NCBI GenBank assembly: GCA_024362935.1
Contig: JANCRA010000007.1
Span: forward strand, 7,690,503-7,754,502
Length of the DNA: 64,000 nucleotides
Direction: 5' to 3'
Source: Setophaga petechia
Taxonomy: Eukaryota; Chordata; Aves; Passeriformes; Parulidae
This document shows positions 26,701 to 41,292 of the stretch, in pieces. The notes beneath the pieces are model-generated. The model was given only the letters and a program-made list of their open reading frames with translations, ran no database searches and was not told the origin of the DNA. How positions within the stretch are numbered: the first letter of the stretch is position 1; every line of letters starts with the position of its first letter. The translations under genes were made by a program, and so were the position numbers.

Positions 26701-29700
26701 TAGTTAATTCTCCTTGTTCTACATTTTTTCTTTGTCCTGTAAGATTCCTTTCATTCCCTTGCTCCTACACAGGTTTGGTTCCAAGGAGCTGCATGGACAA
26801 GGATCCCTTGTTACTACTTTTCTGAAAGATACATCTCAAACTACAAAAAACCTAAAAATTAAAGTGAGTAAATCCCACTTCATCTCCCTGCAGCTGGGAA
26901 CATTAGCTAAAGGGAGCAGAAGCTGTATAGGCACCCTTGTCCTGGTGGACTGCACTGTTACTGTAACTGGAGATACTGCTTTGTTAGGAGAAGCAAATAG
27001 TCACATGAACATGGAAAAGGGGATATCACCACAGGGAGGTTCTCAGCTCGTACAAAAACATGCAGCTAAACCCTCTGCCTGTGTATTTCAAGGAAAGAGT
27101 GAGAGACCATGACTTCTTCAAAAACTTAGTAACATTTCAGGTAAAATTAAATGTCATTTGGAAGTGCTTTGTTTATACGCAAAACTATTGCAATGAGGCC
27201 ATAGGCACTGGGTGGGGGGGAAGCAGGGAGGGCAGAAGGGTACTCAGGAACAGGACATGCGTTTACACCTTACCCTGGAGCAGGAAGAGATCCTGGTTAA
27301 CCCCAGGGTTACCATACTCAAATCCTTCCTTAACAACTTTGACACAATTTTACACAGCTATGGAACAACATACGCCTCTTCACACCACACATCTTCCATG
27401 ATGAAAAGACAAATAGGAATCATCAATTGTACCTATGATACCTTTGCTTTCAATTGTCCTGTAAATGGGAAACCTTCAGGAAAGATTCAAAAAGGACTAA
27501 GTCCCATTAGAAGGGGTTACCTCCCCCTCTACAGCATTCAAGATACAAATTAATCCTCCTAAATCGTTCAATTTAGAAAACGGCACTTGGTCTTCCCTTC
27601 TCCTTACTGTGGGACTATGCATGGTATGATTAACATCTTTCTGAGTCTGCCTTGACCAAGAGCATAGGAAAACTTCACAAAATAAGCAGCTTCTGTATTC
27701 ACAATTTCATTATCACCACAGGAGAACAGAAAATGTTCTTACCATGTCAGGGTGGTCCACTTCCTATCTAAGAACCCAAGAACATACAGACACATAAACA
27801 CTTGACCTAATCAAATTCACCCCCTGCAACAGGAAGTTTATACCCTCTGAGCTGCCAGTTCACCAAGTCCCTCCCTTCCTCCTTGCAGCTCCTGGGGCTC
27901 ACCTGGCGGCAATTGGCAGCTCCTTGATTGAATTCAGCAGAAAACCAAGGAGCAGAGGCCGGGGAGAGGAGGTGCTGTGCGTTGCTGCATAAACTCAGCT
28001 GTGTTGCCTTACTGCCTGATGAATGGCAATTCACATAACCTAACTGGAAAGAGCCAGATTAGGAAACTATTTCTATACTTAACTGTTGAACAACGAGACT
28101 TGCATTTAGTGGATTGTTACTGACTTGAAACTCTCTTTTCTCTGTTGCTGACTCCCACAATATGACAGGAAGATTATCCAAGGCTATCTCTGTCCACTGC
28201 ATAACAGAACAGAACAGCAGAAAACTCTTCAGATTTGCCTGCACTTGGAAAGGATCCCAGGAAGGACAAGCAGCAGTGGCTGGATTCTTTCCTGGTTTAA
28301 CTGAAACAAATCTATTCAAAATAAGTGCTCACAACTGGAACAAGAGACTGTGAGACATTGATGAGAAGATGGAGTAGAGAACTGACCAAAGAGAGATGAA
28401 CCCTTTCCCCAAGTAGAAAACGGCATCTCTGCCAGTTTTCCATTGTTTTCCCTCATCTCTCTATTTCCTTAATAGCAAAGAGAATTGGGATCCCACATGG
28501 TAATGACAGTGAAGACCTCTTTGGCCTGATCCACTTTGGACTATGACTGAATTCAAATGTATCTGGAAAAAGGATTACCAAGGAATAACTAGTATTGCTG
28601 TAGTTGGCTTGTGAGCAGAAGAAAAAAATTGCATTAAATCACCATTTTAGAGACAGGTCTGAGACTTAAGAGATTTTTTTCTACAGTGACTTACAGTCCC
28701 TACTTTGGCAATTTTTACAAGATATAAAGTTCTTAAGGGCTCCACAGCTCACCTGAATATCAAGTGATTAATCTAGTTTTCTATTTGTCTATAATCATAT
28801 TTTCAGCCACAGTGAAAGGAAGATAAAAGAGGCTAGAAATGAAGAGCACCAACACAGATGTGTAGTGAGGGTCTTCTAAAACCATCCCAGTCTGTCAGGC
28901 CATAGGTGCAGAATAGTCAGTAGTAGACAGTTAGCCATTCATGCTGCCCTATGACTACAAGAGCATATCAAGTGGACCCTCATGTTTGGGTAAACATGAG
29001 TTTTGCTAAAAATCAATGATAATTTCTGACAGTCATTAATTATATAAAGAACAGGGTGTTGTGTCTGTCAGCCACCAACTTCTCTGGTTCTGACGGACTT
29101 TGATATTATAATTATCTTTATTCATCTCTGCAAATAGACCACTCTTCCTTCAGAGGCTACAGATTTTTTGCTAATTTCTTCATGTCCTTGAGTTTCAAGA
29201 AATGGATGTGTCACTTACTGTACTTAATCTAACAAAATTTCTTTGTCTTGCAATTTACTGAACCAAGATTTAGCACTTGGTCTAACACCCTCAGTCTCAC
29301 TGTGACAGCTGGTGCTGTTATCATAGAAGACCAAGTCTAGGCCTGGGCCCCCAGTGTTCAGTAAACTACAAGTGCAAATAAAAAAGTCTTGTTATTCCTT
29401 CTCCTGAGCCTCTACCAGCAAACAGTCTTCCAATCTCTTACAAGCATGCCAGCATAAGTGCTTGTTGAAGCTCTGTACACAATGTTCACTGCATCTTCTC
29501 CGTTCCAGAGCACAGAACTTCACCTGCAGAGCCAGGTGACCAAAGGGAGGGAGCCTGGCAGGCAGACACGTCAGTCTCTGCACCCTTGTTCATGTGTTAG
29601 AGGCTACGAGATCCAGCGTGAAGCACAGCAGAGCAATGCTAAATTGAAACTACTTCAGAGGTTTTCAGGGCATGACAGGATCAGACCCGTTACAACTCAC

Positions 29701-31806
29701 AGCCAATCATCATGGTTACACACCTTCTTCAAATCCTTTGCAGCAAGGAAGTGGCAACCCCTCAGGTTAGCTGACAGCCATGGGGACCACTGTCTATCAT
29801 TCCATGTGTCATTCTTGATTTGTGCAAGCTGATTGTCAAGGATTTATGCAGTCTCCAAGATGACTCATTAATTGCTTTCCAAAGGTTTCCAGCATTAGTT
29901 GTCTGAGAAAAAGAACATGTGAACAACCTTCATCTAAAGGAGCTGAACTAAAAAGCAATGTAGTTATTAGTAAAAGCAGCAAAGTGTCATGATAAGACAC
30001 TTATTTAGAACATTATTACATCATCCACCATACCATTTGCACCTAAAAACCAGCTATGTAATGCAGCTCAAGTCAGCATCCACATAAATCTAAATGTGGC
30101 TAATCACATTAGTCTGTCCACACAAAATGAAATTACCTGTGACTAATACTAACACAGATGAAACTGAGGAAAATTATTTGTAATGCAACATGAGCATCTC
30201 TTTGGGCTGCACTCAGTTTCTCACTGGTTTGGAGGTGAGGACAGTATGAAAAATAGGACCCTTATGCTCAACAAGGCTGAAAGCTCAGCAAACACACACA
30301 CTAAGAAATTATTTTGCCTACAGACAAATTGTTCAATATTTTGCAAATATTGTTTTGCTCCCCAAGAAGGACAGTTATTTGGCTTCATACATAACCATGA
30401 TCTCCAGGGAACTACGCAGAACAAAGGTGCAAATAAAGACAGAGAAAACAATAATGAAGTCAGATGTCCTGTAGTCCTGATGATATGCTTTCAGGTCACA
30501 AAGTAACTAGTTCTAACAGCATTTTACTTAGTAGAGATAGACACGGTTCAGAAGTAGAAAATTGGATATGTCTGTGAAAAGGCCAAAAAAAGCTTTTTCT
30601 TTTTTAAAAAAAGCAATTTGCACCATCTGAAGATGTGGCTGAACATACAACCATGTCCTCATTAAAGACTTCAGGTGCTCACCCAGAGGTATTTCAGGTA
30701 GAGGAACAGGTAGCAGTGGTTTCAAATCCGGTGCTTCCTGAACACACATCAGCACCACTGTGGGCAATCTGGGTAAGGAAGCAATATCCCCAGCTGTTCA
30801 TGCATTGTGGTGCTGGGAATATTAGTGCCTATCTTAGGATGTGTGATGAAAACATTATGCTTTTTCTACTTGTAGGTATTAAGAGAGAAAGAAGGTTCCC
30901 AGACTCCTTATTTTAACACACAGAAAGTATAATTTGATGCCATATACATAAATCACATAAAGTAGCCTTAAGAAGCAACTACAAATACCATGAAAAATGC
31001 ATGTTATGCCAGAGACAAGGTTTTGTTCAGCTGGATTTTCTGAATCTGAACTCTACTAAACAAATGAACCTTACCAAACTGTCTGGAAAATAACGGCTCA
31101 CACCTCTTCAAGCTGCACAGGTATTAATGTAGAGACAAGGAGAGATAACCAGGATGGCTTGAAATTTATATCATCAAAATTAGTTCAAGGAGGCACTAGA
31201 AATCAGAACAGATTACTACAGTCATGTAAGACCTCTTCTTTCTAAGGCCAGGAGCAGAAAGAAATGTCCTAGAACATCTGAGCTGGATAAACCATTTTCC
31301 AGTACTCTTCTGAATAAAACACAGTGAAATGGACTGCCTCTAGAGAAACTGAGATGTAGATTGAGTACCAGCCAATAGTACATGTTTAAAAGCAACAGCC
31401 TCATTCAGCCAAAGAATTCTTTTTGGATATTTTTGTTGTTTAAATGAGGAAGAGAGAAGCTACTGGCAGCCTGCCATTGTAATGTGATATCTTGGCAGGA
31501 AAACACTTTGTGTTATATCACAACCATATGGTGGTGGGAAAGATTTTTTTCTATTAAGTTTCTGTAATAATCTGTTCCTATTTTTAATGCAGCCTTTCGG
31601 CATAAGACAAGTATGTTTGCTTCTCAGTTCTGTCACAGGAGTTGTTAATGTATGGCTACACTTTTATACCTAATAGTGGCAAATATTAAAACATTGCATT
31701 TTCAGAGGTACAATTAGCTCTTCTGTTGTGAAAAGGTAAATGAGCCCACTGATGGAATGGAGCTTCTAGGAAGAGATAACCCTGGTTTCCCACAGGATGG
31801 CACTCC

Positions 31807-31822
31807 TTTTTTTTTTTTTTTT
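31807..31822. repeat. poly(T) tract
   Basis: Sixteen T residues in intergenic DNA; no retroposon body recognisable beside it. Confidence 0.9.
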
Positions 31823-34800
31823 AACTCTAATGGATGAGAATACTCAAGTGGGTATGATTAAATGAGGTCTGGCTTTCTTTGGTAACAGAGGAAACAGGAA
31901 GATGTGTGGGAAGTTGTCACTTGCATTTCTGTCCTCAGCAGCTCAGCTCCATTTTAGGAACAGCAACAATAAATAGATTTCCTATTGCTAGTATAAAGTC
32001 AGAGCAAGTGAATGCTATAGGCAACTGAATCTTTCATACATTCTTAGGACAGGCTCCTGCTCTGGCCCAGCTGACTTTCTCCCTCAAAATGTCTAGAAAT
32101 CAGCAGGTAGAAACATTAGTGAATACAAATTTTTTAGCTTTGTATGTCTGCACTTTGACTTTCCTGGTGGGATAAGACTCTTATCAGTATGAGGGCACAA
32201 ACAACTTTTGGCATATGAATACTCCCCAGAATCCAGTAGCAAACATGTTGTTTTACTATTCTGCTCATGTTTCTAACTTTTGCAGTTTTCTATCTTTGCA
32301 ACACAAAAATAAATAAAAGTACACAGAATTTCTTTTCCATTACCAGTAATCCAAACACCACCACAATCACTTTTGCAATCGCCTTTTTTGCCAAGGAAAC
32401 TGAAATACAAGATAAGACACAGAGGTACTTATCTAACAAAGTTTTTTCCAGCACAGCAAATAAATTTCCATTAAGGGTTCCTGAGGCAGATGCCTGCAGG
32501 ATCCTAGTTCAGACCACATGAAACCCCTGCAGCTCGCTGTTGCCCAGACAACTCTGCTTGTACTCCCAGGAGTGCCTAAAGCAGTGGATGGGTAGCTGGA
32601 TTACGCCTCTTCATGGCAGTTCTTTGGCCCTGTATGGCTGCACTGAAGCACAGGAATTAATTAAATAATGCCCCAAACACTTGCAGGCAGTTGAATGTGA
32701 ACAACTGTGGAGTTAGGCAGACAGAATAGTTTCTGCCATGTTTCTGACCCGTGTAAAACAGTATTCACCCCTACAGCCCCAGGGTGGGTGTTCGAGCTGT
32801 GATGTCCCAGGAGCTGTCCCCAGCCAGCAGCAGGAGGCTGGGAGGAGGCCCAGAGAGTTTCCAAAGGTGATCATTTGCTGTACTGTGCCCACAGTCCTCA
32901 AGATCTTGATATTTCATAGTTTCTGACATTAAATTTAGTAGGAAAAGCATAAACTATGCAATTCCCATTGATTTCAGCTCTGAGCTGATGTTAAGAATGA
33001 GTTGCACTCCATGACTGAAAGGAAATAAGTCTGGCCCCAAGTTCTTCATTATATTTTTATGATTTGGATGCCTACAAAAACCAGATAATAACAGAAGTAC
33101 TGAACTCTGGAATGAAAACCCATAGGGAGGAGTTTGTGAGAAAATGACAGAAAATTCAACTGCTGTGACTTGCATGATGGCAGCACTGAAGTTTCTTCAT
33201 GAAACATTACAGTGCAAATATTAGACTGTTTCAACCAGTGGTCCATAACCTACCTACATGTTAAAATTCAATTTTCTCTACTTTCACATACTTTCTTGCA
33301 CTTCTTGGAACATTACAACCTAAGAGGTTTCTCTTTATGATGTTGAGCATATGAATGTTATAAAAAATGTTTACAGCAAAATATCATCAAGAATTATTTA
33401 CATTATTGCCAGCTCTTTTGAGACACTTTGACTAACCCTGTCTTTCAGGATTTTCCTTGTTAAAAATGTCCATGCCCCTTGATAAAGCCATTCACACTTT
33501 AGCCAGAGAATCCACATTTTGCTAATATGATGTATTTTTGACTGACAGCATAGTTTTCAGCCTTTAAAAATATCCATATGCAGCAGTCAAAACATAGCGT
33601 GCTTGCAGCCCCTTGGAACCTTAATTCCAAGTCTGTCTAACTTCCTGTCAAAACTTAAAGAGTAAGCAGTAATCAGAAAGATCTACTGTGAGAAAGAGCC
33701 AGTTTTGCCGGATCCAGTGAGACAAAAGGAGGTTATCTTCTGATTTTACGCAGTAGAATTGCAAAACAAACAGTTCAGCCTCAAAGCAACGAATCTGAAT
33801 TGGTCATGGTATAGCTCAATGGAGAATAAATACACTCAAAAAAGTAAATGAGAGATGAAAGAAAGGCTTGACTGTAATTTACATTTGTTAATATGGAAAT
33901 TATGAAAATAAGTAAATGCTTTAAAAAATACATTAATGGAATTCAGTCACATTTACAGTTGGAATTTGATTCTGTCATTCTTTTTTATATATAATCCAGC
34001 AGAACTCAAGCTGCCTAAAAAAGCATCATTATTACAGTAACACTGGTGTCTCCTCTGCCTAGTCATGAATTGTCACTCTGCCACTGAATGGGGGTCCAGC
34101 AGTAAGTGGCCCAGGAGCACAGGCCTCCTCTGCCTTAACTACCAAGCATACCTTCAAGCCAGGATCTCTTGAGTAAAGCTTTGTATACTGCAAACCTTAT
34201 TACCCGCTCTTTCCAAACCTGTGCTTGCAAGTCAGCCACAAATAACATGGAGAGTTTGCAACTCTTCCTGTTGAGATCAGTGGTGAAATTTGCTTAAACT
34301 TTGCTGCTTCTGGGTGTGTAATGGTATGTGGGATAGGGGGGCACTCCAGAATGGCTACAACAATGTGGCAGCTCATGACTCCCACTGGACACCTCTGGAA
34401 AGGTAAACTGACATCTCTAGTCCAGGTCACAGGTATAAAGGGAAATGCAAGCCCACTTCCTTCCAGAGACCACCAAATCAAGATATGGTCACTCAAAATG
34501 TCCCTGGGCACACAAGCACAGAAAAGGCAGCAGGCCTGGAGACAGCAGGATAGCATGGCAGCATGCCTGTGTGCCCAAGAGACAAGACAGATTTGTTCAA
34601 AACCAACCTGGTACTATGCCTAAGAGCAACTTATTCTCTCCTTGTGTTCATTACATTCTCTCTTCTCTTTAGGTGAAAATAATCATTTTGACCTGCAGAA
34701 AAATGTTTAATTATTACTCAGTTTCATGGTCACAGCATCGAGTTTTTTCAAAGATGTCTTACAAACTGAGGGGGAAAAAAGAGCACCCTGTTATCTAAGA

Positions 34801-35039
34801 ACCTATTGGAATTCTTCAAGTCTCTGGGCATGCATTATGTATTCACCAAGTTTGCTGCTGGTGATGTAAGTTAGAAATTCTCCTGCTGGTTTTGATTACA
34901 GCTGCAGAGTCACAGATTTGAACACCAGTAGACAATCATTCTTCTGAGCCTGCACATAAATATAAAATGTTTCCTTTTTCCTTATCTCATAAACCTTCCA
35001 CTATGATTACTTCAAAATGAATTCCTGTTTTCTTCAGAT

Positions 35040-35290
35040 TTTCTCCACTTATCCTGTTACAATTAACAAAATTTATTCCATCCAACAAAGTTATGTTATT
35101 TGCATATTCAAAGGTCACCATACAGGTTAAAGTTATTTAACTATGAAAGAGATGATAATTTCACAATCTTTTTTAATGCAGATAAAATACAAAATTACCT
35201 CTGGGTTTTTAATTTGCACATTTACAGACAGATGATAAAGAGTTTTACGATAATGGTATAAGCAGCATAACGAACTTTCAATTAGGCTGT
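35040..35290. promoter_or_regulatory. candidate distal regulatory element with octamer and nuclear-receptor motifs
   Basis: A compact AT-rich block contains an exact octamer ATTTGCAT (35098-35105) three bases before a nuclear receptor-type half site TCAAAGGTCA (35108-35117). AATTAAC and other homeodomain-like cores lie nearby, with CAATTAG near 35280. No frame or repeat explains it. The clustering resembles a vertebrate conserved non-coding element, but conservation was not tested. Confidence 0.25.
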
Positions 35291-35648
35291 GACAGCTCTT
35301 CCCTCTAGTCTTTGCATTGTGGTTTTATTATTTAAAACAGTCATCTCTTTAAGGGAGCAACAAAGGATATTACTGCACCCATACTTTGGAACCAAAGTGG
35401 CAGCTTCTCCCAGGAGTGCTGCTGCAGTGTCAGCTCACTACGTGACATGGAACTGCTCCTTGCCAAGCAGGGTGGGAAAGAGATGGGATCAGATAAATGA
35501 GATCAATGGACCAGCAGGTTGTGTGGGTGTTCTGACCACTGAACAGTCCAGATTATCGGGGCAGAGCAGTGATACATTGCAAACAAAAGTCCTGTGTGCT
35601 GCTGTACACCTTGTGGGATTTTTAAACTTAATTTCACATTGAATTTGT

Positions 35649-35670
35649 ACAAACAAACAAACAAACACAA
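35649..35670. repeat. (AAAC)n microsatellite
   Basis: About five tetranucleotide units of ACAA/AAAC in intergenic DNA. Confidence 0.92.
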
Positions 35671-37948
35671 TAAAAATCCTGGACATTAGATTTAAATTAA
35701 TTGCTAGAAAAAGCAATGCTGACTGAATTTCCTATGAAATGGTAACAAAATGAAATTCTGTTCCCCCATCTAAAAAATCTTGGCCTACCTTACAGAAAAT
35801 TAGATACCTCAGCACAACACTTCATTCACCTCAGGCAAACCAGGGCAGCTGAGCCAAATCCATTGCAAAGTTACCCTTTTCTCAGTTAACATCATGGCCA
35901 CAAATCAATCCACTCTCTTAAAGTGAACAAGCAGAGGAGAAACATTTCTGAGTATTATGAATTACAACAAAGTCAGTTATTGTTCCTATTTGTGTTGAAA
36001 GCCAACCCTGACAAAGTCATATGTTGTTTTGTCCCCAACTGTCTGCACTTTTAAATCAGAGAGTAATTGATTGCAACAAACCAATTTCTGGAATTCTAGA
36101 TGTCTACTCAAAACAGGCAATCCTCTGCTACTTGCAAAGTCCTAGAGACACAAACACTAAAAAATACAAAAATTGTAGGATTTTAATGAAAAATAAGATC
36201 CTAAAAACCTACAGAAATTGACATTACTTATTGAAAATCACAGCTAATTTTACATGTCTGCTGACTGCAGTAGATTGCAGCCTTTTCTGGACATATCTGA
36301 CATAACAATATTGCACACCAATGGTGAACCTTTTAGAAATGGACCGGTCTTGAAGGGTATAATCAATAGGCCACACAAAACAACAGCCAAATTACTTCTC
36401 TTTCAAGCACTCTGGATAGCAAAGAAAAGTGAAAGACAGATGTAGGCACAGGAACCCTTCTTTGAAAGCTGAAATTACAGATGATTACAATGTGTCCAGA
36501 ATAGCTATTGAGCTATTCTACTGTCAAAAGCTTTACTCTCCTTAACAGTTGTCTTCCTCATCTTCATTTGCTGTGAACCCCATCCTGGGATTCCCATGCC
36601 TGTGACAACAAATAACACAGTGACAGGACCCTCCCTTTACCCCAGTCTTTAAAGATCACTATGTCTTCTGAGATGCATCTAATTTTACTTTTGTCTCTGT
36701 TGTAGATTGGTTTATGGGGAAAGGAGGGGAAGAGGCAAATGCAAGTGACAGTTGTGAAGTGACCTAATTGTATAGTTATACATATATAAGAATACAGTTA
36801 TATGCTGTTCCCCCCATAGTAATGGTCCCCTCCAAACAAAAGAAAATTCATATTCCTAATACAAAATACAATCTTGGAATGCAATTTTTCAGAACTTCTA
36901 CTACAGGAAATATGACTACATGCCTTCATGGTTGGACATGAGAACATGACAATATTTCTCTAGGAAATATGCATTTAAAAGACTATTCAGAAAGAAATGA
37001 AGAATTTAGAAGTCTGGTGCACATAAGACTGCAGGAGAAGAAGTGACTTCAGATTGAGTGAGGAGAAGGTCTTCAGATGAACTTAAAATTTTTGGAAGTT
37101 GATAGAAGCGAGAAGCCCTGACTTTATCTGGAAGTGGTTGTGTGAGAAGTAGTACAAAAAATTCCTTTTTTACTTCATATCAAACACTGCTGAAAATTTT
37201 ATTTTGAAGGGTCGAAGTTCTTGGAGCAAGCTGAAAGTGCCATTGTAGTCCAGAGGAAGACTGTGTGTATTTTACCAGTGAGAAGCTTACTTGGACCAAC
37301 CCTTTACAGAGTTTGATACAACACTGAAGCTCAAACTAACAATCTTAAAATGTCTGAATTTAAAAAAAACCTTCTTATCTCTCTGTTGCTATAACAGAAT
37401 CCACAGTATGGCTGAATTTTTGTGCATGTAAAATATGCAGGAACTATAGAACTACCAAGTTGCAGTAAGATCTTCATCCTGAAAATCCTGTCACTACTTA
37501 GTGCTTTTCTGCAGAAAGCACCTTGAAGCCAAACTGTAGATGCTGATATAAAGGAAGAAAAGAGCAGTGAAAAGTGGTTTGCTATCTATCTGTACAATTT
37601 GAAGCATGAGATTTCACATAGCTTAAGGAGTTAGAAGTGTTAGGGGTCATAAAATGATTCAGCACCTTTAAAGTGTCCCGCTGATATATTAGTCTAGGTA
37701 ACCTTCCTTGATAATGAATTTAACAGACTTACCAGACACTGAGTAAAGGTAGTATTTCTGTTTATTGTATTCATATCTATTCTCTTTAATATCATTAAGT
37801 TCACATATTCTAAGTAATAAAAAAGGAGGATTTGTTTTCACTATGCATTTGTGATCCTGATGCAGATTTTTAATTAAACAAGTTCTTTGTCCTGTTTCTT
37901 TGTCATGCTGCTCTATGGTATGCCTCTTCAGTTTAAACATAAACATAA

Positions 37949-37967
37949 ATATAATAATAATAATAAC
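37949..37967. repeat. (AAT)n microsatellite
   Basis: About six ATA/AAT trinucleotide units, preceded by AAACATAAACATAAAT-type sequence. Confidence 0.88.
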
Positions 37968-40900
37968 AATATTAGTATTGCAGGAGGCAGCAGAAGCTGA
38001 CGCTGAGTCTTCTTTTAAAGTATCTGCTGCCTTGGTACCATTTTCTCCATCCTGTGATATGAAAGACTCTTTGAATTACATTATAATATGACCTGTGTGT
38101 ATAAGAGGTACAATAAAAAAAGACCCATTCTTCTCCAAACTGTTTACCAGCCTACACTGAAGAGTAACCAAGACTACTGGATGGAACCTCAAGAAAATAT
38201 TTTAATAGCTGATTTGACAAAGAAATTGAAGTCTCAGGCCAACTCTCCAAAAATTCGTGCCAAATTCAGAAATATTTTGGCTTTAGAAAAAGGAAAAAAA
38301 ACACACACAAGAACAAGTCTTGTGTGATCATACTATGCAAATGTTTTCATCCCTTGCTGCCACCATTTTCCTGCCCTAATAGCTTGGACACCCAGTAGCC
38401 AATGTTAGTTAAAGCTGGCACAGCAACAGGAACTGAACAGAAAAATTCCTACCAGTTCCATGAAAACAACCAGCAAGCTGAAGGAAGGAGATCCTATTAG
38501 TGCCCTCATTACCGGGAAATCTCTGACATGGGTTCCACTGGTGGGTACCAACAGCTGCACATCAGCAAGAGCAGTTGCATTGCTTCTATCACATGTCACA
38601 GTGTATTTAACAGCAAAACTCAGAGCAATGAGTCCTGTGAGTTCTGCCACTCTCAAGATGGAAATCAGCACAGAGAAAAAGAAGGCCAGTTCTTCCAACA
38701 GCTTCACCACCTCATGTGGAGAAGGATGGAGAGAATCCCAGCTCCTTGCTGCCTGATGTAGTCAGTAGTGGATGATGAAGGAAAGGCATTTTAGTCATCA
38801 CTCTAACTTAACTCAGAAGGAAAATTGTTATTCCGCCCCCATTCAGGATCAGCCAAAGAAGAGATGTGACTCAGAGGTGTCTTACTGACACAGAATGTCC
38901 AGCTCATGCTCATCTGTTACTCTTTGCTCAAACCACTGCATCACCCAACAGCTGGTCCTGATCAGCTACTAACTGAACACCAAACAGTTACATTTTCCAG
39001 CAAAGAAAATGAGTATTTTATTCTTTTAATGCGCAGAAGTACTTTTCTCTCTGTATCTTATAAGCACCTCTGAATTTCAGCTACGTTCACATTTATTTCA
39101 ATCATCTGCCTTTAGGTAATTTGATGAATCTCAGGGAGATTTTGGAACACTTTAAAAATGTATTTTTTCTCTTTTAGAGCCACTCTTCTTTTTTATCATA
39201 CCTTCACTTGAACATTTTTACCTAGACAATAAAAGACAAAAGAGCCCTGTATTTAAGTGCTCTGCTTGTGTTACAGAACTATACTCTCACCTTTCTTAAC
39301 CTGCCTGCATATCAGTGCTACAGAGCTGGATGCATGAGGGCACAAAGCCTGAGCTTAGGACAGGCTCATTAAACACTGAGGCTTAGGGCCTGGCTGTATA
39401 CAGAGACTCACTGCTTGAAAAGGAACCAAAAGGCAAAAAACTGCTGCCACTCTCACTCTAAAAGGGAATTTCCCAGAAAACTATAATTCTGAATGGGAAA
39501 GAGGGTAAAAAGATCTTGGCCAAAGGCAGAGTTTCTTCATTCTAATAGGGAGATTATGGTTGCAACTTCCTCCCATTTCTTACCACCTCAGAACAGTGAG
39601 AGGTTTGCCATGTGCCCAGGAATGGTAGCAATATGGAGCCACCAAAAGGCTCCAGGCATTAGAGTTGGAAGAAAGGAAACAAAACAAAGTGTTTTGTTTC
39701 CAACTTTTACCAGCATTATTCCTTAGAGAGAAGGAGTAGTCTTTCTTTTTTGGAGCGTGCATGGAAGATCAAGTAGAAGGCGTTGTGAGTCAGAGCAGAT
39801 CAAGCTCTTTCTTGCCAAACTTCCCACTGAGTTTTGCATGACATTGCAAATGAAATTCCTCTTGGCCCTCAGTTTCCCAGCTGTAAAAAGACATCTTGTT
39901 TCATGGGAGCTGAAAAGATGCCTGTTATTTAGTGTGGATCCTTAGAAATAAGCATCAAGGAGAGGAAGGTTTTGGTCAGATGACCAATCATGAAAAGCAG
40001 ACATTATCATGTCTCAGTGCTGAGAATGTGTTATTTTTCAAGAAACCACTAGAGCCTAAAATTCTCCCAAGTCTAAATTCCAGTAAAGTATGGAAATTTT
40101 GGCATTTTAAAGATTTGTGTGGATACAAAACAAGCTGAAAACTAACTTTTTAAAATGGAAAATCACTAATTCCGAGAAGGGGATTTTAATGTAGGGGAAA
40201 AGGAAGATATCTTTGTCTATCTTCAGAGGCTCCTTATGCTGCACTATACTAGGAACAACTCGGGACAGGAGGAACTTTTTAGTTCTTTTCCCATGCTGTG
40301 GTATGAATGACTTAGAAGTCCTCAGAGTCCTCTCAGAGTATTCAGCATGGAGACAGGAACATCACGAACCCTGGTTGCAAGGCTTCTTGGAGCAACAATA
40401 TCAGAGCACCAGAAGCAGAAGCAAAACAACTGGTATGCAGCTTTTTATCCAGAAACTTGGCATTTTGCTCCAAGTTTCCTGAAACTCAAATAGTGTCCAT
40501 GAAACATCAATCCATGAGTAAATTTTTGCTGTCTAATTAAATCTATTTAACTAAGAAAGGGCTTGCTATCGATTCCCATTCATCTCTCCTTGGAGGAGGG
40601 AGTGGAACATAAAAATGCTGTGGTAACATTACAACAGGAGGCTTAGGTAGAGAGTAGGAATCTGGTGGAACTGAAGCAATGTCTTTACTCTAAGGGTCAG
40701 GAGAAGCCCCATGCTCTCCAGGTAGGAATATTTCAGGTGTACATGACACAGATCTATGTGATTTGTCTCTTTATCATCTCATGTTCTAGCTACAAAAAAA
40801 GACAGGCTGGCCAAAGGAGCCAGATGCCATTTAGGGCAATCACCAGTGTTACCACAGGATTGAAAGGGAAGTCGTTTCAGGAAAGTTGCCATCAATTTAA

Positions 40901-41292
40901 CTCCCTATACAGCTCAATAGCTACTAAAATGTGGTTCTGAAGCAAATAACCTGAATTGAATGGGACAAATAACTAGGATTTAGAAAAGACAGGAGTTAGC
41001 TTACTAATTATCCACAAAAAATTGACATTCCAAAGCACACAAAATTAAGTATCAGATTTCCCGAATAATGCCGAAAGCTTCATTGCCTTAGCACAGTTAC
41101 TGGCTCTAAGATGTGCACTGAATTGCAGACTTTGGCTGTATTTTCCAAGGCCCTAGGGAAATACACTTACCATGTCCTAAACCACACCCTGTTGATTGTT
41201 ACTGCTGGTACATATTAAACAAACTGACAAGAAATCAACTTTAACTGGAGATGTTGATTTGAAACTGCATCCAGTCATCTCGTAAATTCAAA

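Larger units (their letters stand above)
19581..35030. other. gene-poor intergenic region, no gene recognised
   Basis: About 15 kb of AT-rich DNA. Open frames reach at most about 138 codons (for example 19746-20162 on + and 26714-27112 on +) and show no conserved family pattern, and several overlap equally long frames on the other strand. Simple repeats include a CA-rich stretch at 20753-20798, an A run at 20959-20972 and 16 T at 31807-31822. I saw no recognisable transposon, tRNA or exon with convincing splice sites. Confidence 0.6.

Noticed and set aside
26714..27553. Three overlapping plus-strand frames of 113-132 codons
   Set aside because: Different frames overlap, with no conserved motif and no repeat signature. 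Considered chance.
34200..34672. Frames of 75-118 codons on both strands
   Set aside because: No recognisable protein family and both strands equally open, as expected by chance.
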